51,545 nucleotides of DNA, taken from Leadbetterella byssophila_A (GTDB lineage Bacteria; Bacteroidota; Bacteroidia; Cytophagales; Spirosomataceae). A model generated the notes under the pieces. It saw nothing but the letters and a program-made list of their open reading frames with translations. It had not been told where the DNA came from and ran no database searches. Position 1 is the stretch's first letter, and each line of letters begins with the position of its first letter. Where the stretch lies: the NCBI GenBank assembly GCA_040394735.1, contig JBEBRR010000025.1, forward strand, positions 1-51,545, in the 5' to 3' direction. This document shows positions 34,907-42,130 of the stretch, one piece after another. The translations under genes were made by a program, and so were the position numbers.

Positions 34907-35754
34907 TTGACTCCTGGGTTTGTTTCTGCTTCCTGCTGGCTTTCGATCAGTTTATTTTTTACTACATACACATAAATCAGGCTGGAAAAATCTGCCGATA
35001 ACCTGACTGTGATGTTATGAAATGCTTCAGATGTGGTATTGGAGACCTCGTTGATCTTACCAATCATGACATGAGGCGGAAAAATAGGGTTTTGCAGCGA
35101 TGTCACCACGCTGTCGCCTTTGGCTACCGGCTTAAAGCGGTCTACCGTATTCAGCCGTACATAATGCGGATTGGTGCCGTCCCATTTGGCGATACCCAGG
35201 GCCACGGTGCCATTCTCCCTGAGCTTCTGGTTAAGCACTTCGGCCGACACCATCTGGCGGGAGTGGAGAATGGAATATACCCGCGAATAGTTTTTATTGG
35301 CATAGGCAACCTGCCCTACCACACCCTGGGGAGAAATCACACCCATGCCGGCCCTTACTCCGTCATCTATGCCTTTATCAATAGTGATGAAGTTATCCGT
35401 AAGATTGTGGGTGCTTCCCACTACCTTGGCTACCGTATAATCAAAGCGGCGGGCCATTACGGAATCCTGCTTATAGCCTGGAATTCCCGGGTTCATTTCC
35501 TGCAGGTCGGTGAGCTGCTTCCGGAGTGCGGCATTTTCACTGGCCAGCTGCTCGTTCACCTTTCCGAGACCTACAAATTCATTGGCTTTCTGAGAAACCT
35601 CCAATGAGCGGGCCACCACGTTATTGGTGGTATTGAAAAAAGATACATCCCAGTAAACATTGTTCTTTGACATCAGATAAAAGCAGATAATCTGAAGCGC
35701 CAGGAACAGAAAGAAATGGCGGCTTTTGTACAATATTCCGAATAACTGCGTCAT
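34903..35754 (-). CDS. mreC: Rod shape-determining protein MreC
   Basis: 283 residues. One N-terminal membrane helix (about 12-28) anchors a coiled coil (about 60-95, VNEQLASENAALRKQLTDLQ), followed by the periplasmic beta domain with the conserved segments KVVGSTHNLTDNFITIDKG and GMGVISPQGVVGQV. MreC bridges MreB filaments and the periplasmic wall synthases. It lies 89 nt downstream of mreB, with a terminator-like hairpin in between, and overlaps mreD by 4 nt. Confidence 0.96.
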   Translation of the reverse strand: MTQLFGILYKSRHFFLFLALQIICFYLMSKNNVYWDVSFFNTTNNVVARSLEVSQKANEFVGLGKVNEQLASENAALRKQLTDLQEMNPGIPGYKQDSVMARRFDYTVAKVVGSTHNLTDNFITIDKGIDDGVRAGMGVISPQGVVGQVAYANKNYSRVYSILHSRQMVSAEVLNQKLRENGTVALGIAKWDGTNPHYVRLNTVDRFKPVAKGDSVVTSLQNPIFPPHVMIGKINEVSNTTSEAFHNITVRLSADFSSLIYVYVVKNKLIESQQEAETNPGVK

Positions 35755-35767
35755 AACTGTCTGTTTG

Positions 35768-35799
35768 TAAAAAAAGAGTATCCTTTTACCGGATACCCT
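35768..35799 (-). terminator. Terminator-like hairpin between mreB and mreC
   Basis: On the transcribed minus strand, AGGGTATCC pairs with GGATACTCT around a GGTAAAA loop (one mismatch) and is followed by seven T. This has the full form of an intrinsic terminator, yet lies inside the mre gene cluster. Partial read-through would set more MreB than MreC and MreD. Confidence 0.65.
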
Positions 35800-35843
35800 T
35801 TTGATTTATTATCAGGTGACAAGTACCCATCACACTGGCCGGT

Positions 35844-36875
35844 TTACTGAACCAGTACGTTCTGGTACTTTTCGATATTTTTGAGCACTTCACCAGTTCC
35901 CCTTACCACTGCTTTTAAAGGGTCATCCGCCACATGGATAGGCAGTTTGGTTTTCACTTCCAGACGCTTGTCCAGTCCGTGAAGCAGCGCCCCGCCACCG
36001 GTCAGGTAGATGCCGTTTTCGTAAATATCAGCAGAAAGCTCCGGTGGTGCCATTTCCAGCGCCCGCATGATAGCCTCTTCGATCTTCGAAATGGATTTGT
36101 CCAGCGCGTAGGCAATTTCACTGTAGGTAACCTTGATCTCTTTCGGAATACCAGTCATCAGGTCTCTTCCCCGAATCTCAATGTCAGCCGGCGGATTTTC
36201 AAGATCCGGAAGGGCCGCCCCTACCTGTATTTTTATAAATTCGGCAGAGCGCTCCCCGATAAGGAGATTGTGCTCTCTCCGCATATAATCCACAATATCT
36301 TTGGTAAAAACATCTCCTGCAATCCGCGCAGATGATTCACATACAATGCCTGACAGGGCAATCACCGCAATTTCCGAAGTACCCCCGCCGATATCCACAA
36401 TCATGGAACCGTTAGGCTGCTCGATATCAATGCCTATTCCTATTGCAGCAGCAATGGGCTCGTGCACCATATATACTTCTTTGGCACCGGCATGTTCAGC
36501 CGAGTCTTTTACGGCTCTTTTTTCCACTTCCGTGATCCCAGAAGGAATACAGATGACCATCCGGTGTGAAGGAGAGAAAAACATATTACGACCTGTAGGG
36601 ATCATTTTGATCAGGCCTCTGATCATCAGTTCAGCAGCGGTAAAGTCGGCGATCACACCATCTTTCAGCGGACGAATGGTCTTGATGTTTTCATTCGTCT
36701 TTTCATGCATCTGCATGGCTTTATGCCCGATGGCCAGTACTTTCCCGCTTACCTTATCCAGAGCGATAATGGAAGGTTCATCTACTACGATCTGGTCTTT
36801 ATATATTATCAGGGTATTGGCAGTCCCCAGATCTATGGCAATATCGCTGGTGAGAAAATTAAATAATCCGGCCAT
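35844..36875 (-). CDS. mreB: Rod shape-determining protein MreB (bacterial actin)
   Basis: 343 residues, the standard MreB length. Actin-fold nucleotide motifs are clear: phosphate 1 IDLGTANTLI near the N-terminus, phosphate 2 VDIGGGTSEIAVI and the adenosine loop YLTGGGALLHGLD. It polymerises under the inner membrane and directs lateral wall synthesis. It is the first gene of the minus-strand mre cluster and is followed by mreC, mreD and a serine hydrolase. The upstream gap of 292 bases holds its promoter. Confidence 0.98.
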   Translation of the reverse strand: MAGLFNFLTSDIAIDLGTANTLIIYKDQIVVDEPSIIALDKVSGKVLAIGHKAMQMHEKTNENIKTIRPLKDGVIADFTAAELMIRGLIKMIPTGRNMFFSPSHRMVICIPSGITEVEKRAVKDSAEHAGAKEVYMVHEPIAAAIGIGIDIEQPNGSMIVDIGGGTSEIAVIALSGIVCESSARIAGDVFTKDIVDYMRREHNLLIGERSAEFIKIQVGAALPDLENPPADIEIRGRDLMTGIPKEIKVTYSEIAYALDKSISKIEEAIMRALEMAPPELSADIYENGIYLTGGGALLHGLDKRLEVKTKLPIHVADDPLKAVVRGTGEVLKNIEKYQNVLVQ

Positions 36876-36913
36876 TTAAGCTCTTCTATTTATACTTTTT
36901 ACAATTAAAGACG

Positions 36914-36921
36914 CAAAGTTA
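36914..36921 (-). promoter_or_regulatory. Promoter -7 element of mreB
   Basis: On the minus strand this reads TAACTTTG, a full TAnnTTTG match 38 nt upstream of the mreB ATG. A TTTG lies 26 nt further upstream, slightly beyond the usual spacing. The rest of the gap to 37167 is AT-rich and then shows a weak GCCTGT/ACAGGC hairpin near the end of the yigZ-type gene; I see no small gene in it. Confidence 0.5.
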
Positions 36922-37167
36922 AATCTATTTTTTTAAAAAATCTTTAAACAAAAGGCATTTAATTCAAATAATTGGCATGCCTTTTCTGAAGGATTTTCAA
37001 GCGTCCTAAAACAACGTTGAATATTCACGATTAGTACAGTTTTCCCTATAAAACCGGAAATTTAAACTGCATCTGCTTTCCCTGATACAGGGGCTCTCAT
37101 TTGTGGCAGAAGAAGGCGGCCTGTCTCTGCTGTTAAAACAGGCTTTGCCTGATCAACGAAAGTGCCG

Positions 37168-37788
37168 TCAATCCTCCCGGCCGGGTATAACCACACTGAT
37201 GGTCCAGTAGTCTTTAAGCTCTTCCCTGATTTTTTCAATAGAGGAGTTTCTCACTTCCACCCACAGGCCGCAACGTTCCTCAAAGGTCTGCTCTTTCACA
37301 CTGAGATTGAATTTTTTGACCAGCTGCATGACAGCGTTGGTCTGGTCAAAGTCATAATCAATTCTTAGCAGCGTATTCATGGTTCGCACCTCTTTTTCCG
37401 CTGCGGCCAGCGCTTCAGCGGCCGCCTCCTTGTAGGCATGGATCAGCCCTGGCACCCCCAGCAGTGTTCCGCCAAAGTACCGTACCACAATTACCAGGGC
37501 AAAAGTTACCTCTTCAGAGAGAAGGGCGTTGAGTATAGGCTTGCCTGCCGAGCCGGAAGGCTCACCGTCATCATTGGCCCGGTAATTTTCACCTTCACAG
37601 CCCAGACGCCAGGCGTAGCAATGATGCCGGGCTTTGGGGTGAAGTGCCCGGGTTTCTTCCAGTATTTTTTTTATCTCTTCTTCATCAGCCACGGGAAACG
37701 CATACCCGAAAAATTTGCTCCCTTTATCTTTAAAAAGACTTTCCCCGCTGGTCATGAGGGTTTGGTATTCATCAGAAACATTCATCAT
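37168..37788 (-). CDS. YigZ / IMPACT family protein
   Basis: 206 residues. The family signature ANDDGEPSGSAGKPIL lies near 72-87, followed by VVRYFGGTLLGVPGLIHAYKEA split between strand and helix, and a C-terminal ferredoxin-like domain (LLRIDYDFDQTNAVMQLVKKF). YigZ and IMPACT proteins are linked to translation control, but the bacterial function remains open. Two consecutive ATG codons (37788 and 37785) can start the protein. The -7 promoter element ends only 4 nt upstream, so the message is probably almost leaderless. Confidence 0.92.
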   Translation of the reverse strand: MMNVSDEYQTLMTSGESLFKDKGSKFFGYAFPVADEEEIKKILEETRALHPKARHHCYAWRLGCEGENYRANDDGEPSGSAGKPILNALLSEEVTFALVIVVRYFGGTLLGVPGLIHAYKEAAAEALAAAEKEVRTMNTLLRIDYDFDQTNAVMQLVKKFNLSVKEQTFEERCGLWVEVRNSSIEKIREELKDYWTISVVIPGRED

Positions 37789-37792
37789 ACGG

Positions 37793-37800
37793 CAAATTTA
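37793..37800 (-). promoter_or_regulatory. Promoter -7 element of the YigZ-family gene, next to the start codon
   Basis: On the minus strand this reads TAAATTTG, a full TAnnTTTG match, ending 4 nt before the ATG at 37788. Transcription would begin at or within a base or two of the start codon. No good -33 TTG was found. Confidence 0.5.
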
Positions 37801-37956
37801 ATACTTTTCAGACGGGTATAAGTTTTCACACCGGAAGGCGTTATCTTTTTATTAACACTTAAACAATGCAACCTTTTTAGCTGAACTGCTATCTAACGGG
37901 TAATATTTTTAATCCCTTCAATATGTCAGCATATTGATTTAAACTCCATCATCGTT

Positions 37957-38463
37957 ATGAAAAAGATATTTTTTGCCCTCTTAGCCGCTCCGTTTTTTCT
38001 TCTGTCATGTGAAGGCCCTGCGGGACCTCCGGGACCGGCCGGCGCTGACGGACTCATCGGCGAGGTACACGAAGTGACAGCCACCTTTACTTCTGCTAAC
38101 AATTTTTCTGTGGATTATGATTTCCAGGGGCAAGCTATTGAGGAAGGTGACAAAATCGTGGGCTTTATCCAGGACGGAGGGCAAGACAATCAGGGAAATT
38201 ATAACTGGGAACCTCTGCCTCAAACTTTCTTCGACAACGGGAATACCTATGTTTTTACGTTTAATTTCTCCCGTACAGGGTTTACTCTCTTCCTGGATGG
38301 CAACGCTAACCCCGGGCTAATTTCCAGCACAAAAAGAACTGACAGACTCTTCCGGATGATGATTGTACCGGCCTGGCTGGTGGGCAAAGTAGACCTGAAC
38401 AATATGCAGGATATCATGGCCAAAATGGGTGCCGAAGAATCCGATATCAATATTATTCACTGA
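37957..38463 (+). CDS. Lipoprotein with short collagen-like segment
   Basis: 168 residues. A lipoprotein signal ends at LLSC (C18), followed at once by Gly-X-Y triplets in EGPAGPPGPAGADG (19-32). The remaining 130 residues form a beta-rich domain with aromatic turns (YNWEPLPQTFF, YVFTFNFSRTGFTLFLDG) that I do not recognise. Proteins of this build are frequent in Bacteroidota without known function; the collagen-like spacer probably lifts the domain off the membrane. It is monocistronic and ends at a long hairpin with a T-run. Confidence 0.85.
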   Translation: MKKIFFALLAAPFFLLSCEGPAGPPGPAGADGLIGEVHEVTATFTSANNFSVDYDFQGQAIEEGDKIVGFIQDGGQDNQGNYNWEPLPQTFFDNGNTYVFTFNFSRTGFTLFLDGNANPGLISSTKRTDRLFRMMIVPAWLVGKVDLNNMQDIMAKMGAEESDINIIH

Positions 38464-38481
38464 CAACCTATATTCTGCGCG

Positions 38482-38547
38482 GTTCCCGCCTTCGCCCAAA
38501 CTGACAGGTGTCTCCTGCCGGTTCGGGCGAAGGCGGGAACTACTTTT
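38482..38547 (+). terminator. Very long terminator hairpin after the collagen-motif lipoprotein
   Basis: A perfect 16-bp stem, GTTCCCGCCTTCGCCC (38482-38497) with its complement at 38525-38540, continues inward through AACTGACAGG and CCTGCCGGTT with two weak pairs. Seven T follow shortly after. It begins 18 nt past the stop codon. The core CCAAACTGACAGG resembles that of the palindrome at 3799-3886. Confidence 0.85.
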
Positions 38548-38643
38548 TTTCAATAACGGTCCATACCACGCAGCCTCTCCATCCAGCTCCGGGTTCCCAA
38601 TACTCTTTTCACTCCTTTCCTCCAAAAGAAATCCAAACAATAC

Positions 38644-38675
38644 TTGATTTTTAAATATTTATATCCCTATTTTTG
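38644..38675 (+). promoter_or_regulatory. Promoter of the small secreted protein
   Basis: TTG (38644-38646), a 21-nt spacer and TATTTTTG (38668-38675), a full match. The element ends 9 nt before the ATG, giving a leader of only a few bases. Confidence 0.65.
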
Positions 38676-38684
38676 CACCCTGTT

Positions 38685-39020
38685 ATGAAAATCAAAAAAC
38701 ACATATTCCGGGTGCTTAGCCTGCTGATGCTTTTGTGCGTGTTTACCACGCAGGTATCGGCATGGAGCGTACAGGAGAAATGTGTTACCTGTTCTGATCA
38801 GGATACGGATAATGACCGCCCCGTATTCAAACAGCTGACCCATGAGACGGTAGTGCCGCATTACGATTTCTCTTTCGGAGAGATCAATAAATTCTTCCAG
38901 GAAAGTTTCATCTGCTTTTTTCCTGAGGATGCAGCCACGGCCTCTTCGTGCATCCCGTCACCGGTCAATACCTATATGGCCAAGTTACTGGAGCATCATA
39001 TAGCCATTAACGCCCCCTGA
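38685..39020 (+). CDS. Small secreted protein of unknown function with CxxC
   Basis: 111 residues from the ATG at 38685; a TTG at 38673 overlaps the promoter -7 element and cannot be the start. The signal peptide spans about 1-23 (VSA-W). The mature part of about 88 residues is acidic and contains CVTC just after the cleavage site and further Cys in FICFFPE and ASSCIP, which could form disulfides or bind metal or heme. I recognise no domain. It has its own promoter and lies 105 nt upstream of secDF on the same strand. Confidence 0.75.
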   Translation: MKIKKHIFRVLSLLMLLCVFTTQVSAWSVQEKCVTCSDQDTDNDRPVFKQLTHETVVPHYDFSFGEINKFFQESFICFFPEDAATASSCIPSPVNTYMAKLLEHHIAINAP

Positions 39021-39125
39021 GGAAATATCATCATCCGTATTTATTATTCTGTATGCAGCACCCCACTGCATTCTTAAACTTATGTATCATCCTTTACGGG
39101 GAAAAGGAACATCTATAAATTTTTT

Positions 39126-42053
39126 ATGAAAAACAGAGGAGGAATTTTACTATTATTTGCCGCCTTACTTCTGCTGAGCCTGTATTACCTGGCCAGAACC
39201 TGGAAGATCAACGATATCCGTAAGGACGCCGCAGCCTATGCCACGGTAAACGGGAACGTAGATCCTGTGAAACAACAGTATTACCTGGATTCATTGTGGA
39301 AGCAGAAAGTATTTTTAGGATCTACCGTTGAGAGCCTCACCAAGCAGGAACTGGGCCTGGGCCTTGACTTACAGGGCGGGATGCATGTGATCCTGGAAGT
39401 ATCTCCGGCCGACATCCTGAAATCACTGTCCAAAGGCTCACGCGATCCCCGCGTTACGCAGGCCATCAACAAAACCCGCGAGCTGGCAGCCAAAGGGTCG
39501 ATCAATTTCGTGGATCAGTTTGAGAAAGAATACAAGGCGCTGGCTCCGGACTCCAAGCTGGCTCCCATCTTCTCCAACAGCTCCAACCGCGATGACCTGT
39601 CTCTGAACTCTTCAGACGCCCAGGTTAAAAGTTATATCCAGAAGCAAATAGACGGCGCATTTGATCGTGCTTATAAGGTAATCCAGACCCGGGTAGACAA
39701 GTTCGGGGTATCCAATGCCAATCTTTCGAAAATTCCGGGAACAAACCGCATACAGGTAGAACTTCCGGGAATTGATAACCCGGAGAGGGTAAGAAAGCTG
39801 CTTTCAGGTTCCGCAAAACTGGAATTCTGCGAAGTATATACACTCCAGGAAATCGCCCCTAATTTTGACCGCTTTACAGCACTTCTTCTTAAAATAGACG
39901 GAGAAAACAAAGCCAAAGGAACACCTGCCGCCAAAGCTGCCACCGATACTACCGCAGCAGGCAGCTCGCTGGCTTCAGCCCTGCAAAGCAACGCCGACTC
40001 TACCGGGGCAGACTCTACCGCAAACCTGAACTCACTGACCAACATGTTTATCATGTCTCCGTCAGGTCTGGCCATCAAAACCAAAGATACCACCCGGTTG
40101 AACAACATCATGAAAAGACCGGACGCTCAGGGTATTTTCCCTGCTGATATGACCTTCCTTTACGATGTGAGCCCGCTGGAAAACACCACCGGCAGCGATG
40201 ATATCGTCAATATATACCCGATCAAGAACTTCGGCAATGCTCCCCTGGGCGGAGAAGTGGTAACAGAGGCCCGCCAGGATTATGATCCAATGACCGGTAA
40301 ACCGAACGTTTCCATGCAGATGAATGCCACAGGAGCACGGAAATGGAAAGAGCTGACCGGGAAGAATGTAGGCAGAAGCATTGCCATTATCCTTGATAAT
40401 TATGTGTATTCAGCTCCCAACGTAAACGGTGAAATTGCCGGCGGGAACTCTTCTATTTCCGGCAGCTTCTCTGTAGAGCAGGCACAGGACCTTGCCAACG
40501 TACTGAAAGCCGGTAAGCTGCCCGCTCCCACTACCATCGTTGAAGAAGCCGTGGTAGGTGCTTCCGTAGGTTCTCAGGCGTTTAAGGCCGGGGTGATCTC
40601 CTCGCTGGTAGGTCTGCTGGCCGTACTGGTATTTGTAATTATGTACTATAGCCGTGCCGGCTGGATCGCTAACCTGGCGTTGGTGATCAACCTGGTGCTG
40701 CTGCTGGGAATTATGGCCTCGTTCGGTGCCACTATGACACTTCCGGGCATTGCAGGTATGGTACTTTCCATCGGTATGTCAGTAGATGCCAACGTACTGA
40801 TTTACGAACGGATCAAGGAAGAGCTGGCCTCCGGTAAGAGTTTCCCTTCTGCCATCGCTCTAGGTTTCAGAAATGCTATGCCGTCTATCATTGACTCCCA
40901 GCTAACCTCCGTAATTACCGGTGTGATCCTGTTTGTTTTCGGTACAGGTCTGATCAAAGGCTTTGCTACTACCCTGCTGATCGGTATCGGTACTTCTCTT
41001 TTCTGTGCCATTTTTGTTTCCAGGCTGATCTTTGACAACCTGATCAGGAAAGGAAAAACCATTAACTTCCGTACGGCATGGACCGAGAAGCTGTTTGGCG
41101 ACAGCAATATTGATTTCATCAAAAACCGGAAACGTTTCTATATGATCTCCGGGGTGATCATGCTGGCAGGGGTTATCTCTATTGCTGTAAGAGGCTTCAG
41201 CCTGGGGGTTGATTTCAAAGGAGGCAGAACATTTGAGGCCAAATTTGAAAAGAGTGTAAATACGGATGAAGTACGTAACGCTGTAGAAAAGGTATTTCCG
41301 GGCTCAGCCGTGGAAGTAAAAACCTATGGCGGATTTGACAAAGTTAAAATTACTTCCGCTTACCGGATCGATGACACCGGCCTGGAGGTAGACGACCAGC
41401 TGAAAGCTGAACTGAATAAAGCCATTTCCGATGTAAACGGTAACAAAGGCGCAGTGGTATCTACTTCGAAAGTAGGAGCAAACATCGCCCAGGATACCAT
41501 CTGGTCATCGGTTAAAGCAGTGATCTACGCGATCATCCTGACGTTCATCTATATCCTGATCCGTTTCCGTAACCAGGCTTTCGGCTGGGGTGCGGTGCTG
41601 GCGCTGGTGCATGACGTGGCAGTGATCTTAGGTATTTTCTCCATTTTCCATGGCTGGCTGCCTATTTCACTGGATATCGACCAGGCGTTTATCGGCGCCG
41701 TGCTTACGCTGATGGGGTATTCACTGAATGATACCATCGTAATCTATGACCGTATCCGGGAATATATGGGTGAAAAAGGCGGGAGAACCGAAAATATTGA
41801 AACGGTTATCAACAATGCTCTGAACAGCACCCTGAGCCGTACAGCCGTAACAGGTATTGCTACCCTGATCGTACTGTTTGTACTCCTGTTATTCGGCGGT
41901 GAGACCATCCGAGGCTTTATCTTCTGTATGTTCGTCGGAGTAATTGTAGGTACCTACTCCTCCCTGTTTATCTCCGCTCCGTTTGTAGTGGATGCGCTGA
42001 ACAGAAGCAACAGGAAGAAAGCAGCTTTGGACTCTGCGGTTAAGCCCGCGTAA
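39126..42053 (+). CDS. secDF: Fused protein-export membrane protein SecD-SecF
   Basis: 975 residues. The SecD half starts with one membrane helix, then a large periplasmic domain (GLGLDLQGGMHVILEV near 80; RVDKFGVSNANLSKIPGTNRIQVELPG near 195-220, broken across several strands) and five further helices from about 475. SecF follows with SLGVDFKGGRTFEAKF near 690 and its own helices, ending near 965. SecDF uses the proton gradient to pull translocated proteins out of SecYEG. An Ala/Thr/Ser-rich insert at about 262-305 is a low-complexity loop within the first periplasmic domain. Fusion of the two proteins is usual in Bacteroidota. Confidence 0.97.
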   Translation: MKNRGGILLLFAALLLLSLYYLARTWKINDIRKDAAAYATVNGNVDPVKQQYYLDSLWKQKVFLGSTVESLTKQELGLGLDLQGGMHVILEVSPADILKSLSKGSRDPRVTQAINKTRELAAKGSINFVDQFEKEYKALAPDSKLAPIFSNSSNRDDLSLNSSDAQVKSYIQKQIDGAFDRAYKVIQTRVDKFGVSNANLSKIPGTNRIQVELPGIDNPERVRKLLSGSAKLEFCEVYTLQEIAPNFDRFTALLLKIDGENKAKGTPAAKAATDTTAAGSSLASALQSNADSTGADSTANLNSLTNMFIMSPSGLAIKTKDTTRLNNIMKRPDAQGIFPADMTFLYDVSPLENTTGSDDIVNIYPIKNFGNAPLGGEVVTEARQDYDPMTGKPNVSMQMNATGARKWKELTGKNVGRSIAIILDNYVYSAPNVNGEIAGGNSSISGSFSVEQAQDLANVLKAGKLPAPTTIVEEAVVGASVGSQAFKAGVISSLVGLLAVLVFVIMYYSRAGWIANLALVINLVLLLGIMASFGATMTLPGIAGMVLSIGMSVDANVLIYERIKEELASGKSFPSAIALGFRNAMPSIIDSQLTSVITGVILFVFGTGLIKGFATTLLIGIGTSLFCAIFVSRLIFDNLIRKGKTINFRTAWTEKLFGDSNIDFIKNRKRFYMISGVIMLAGVISIAVRGFSLGVDFKGGRTFEAKFEKSVNTDEVRNAVEKVFPGSAVEVKTYGGFDKVKITSAYRIDDTGLEVDDQLKAELNKAISDVNGNKGAVVSTSKVGANIAQDTIWSSVKAVIYAIILTFIYILIRFRNQAFGWGAVLALVHDVAVILGIFSIFHGWLPISLDIDQAFIGAVLTLMGYSLNDTIVIYDRIREYMGEKGGRTENIETVINNALNSTLSRTAVTGIATLIVLFVLLLFGGETIRGFIFCMFVGVIVGTYSSLFISAPFVVDALNRSNRKKAALDSAVKPA

Positions 42054-42060
42054 AAGGATA

Positions 42061-42124
42061 GAATGCAGATGGCGCAGATTCAGCAGATCTTTACAGGTCT
42101 GCCGGGTCTGCGCCATCCGCGTTC
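42061..42124. terminator. Bidirectional terminator between secDF and katG
   Basis: The stem GATGGCGCAGA (42068-42078) with TCTGCGCCATC (42107-42117) extends outward by GAATGC/GCGTTC and inward by CAGATC/GGTCTG. It fills the 77-nt gap between convergent genes. Only short T-runs flank it. Confidence 0.75.
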
Positions 42125-42130
42125 ATTTTG

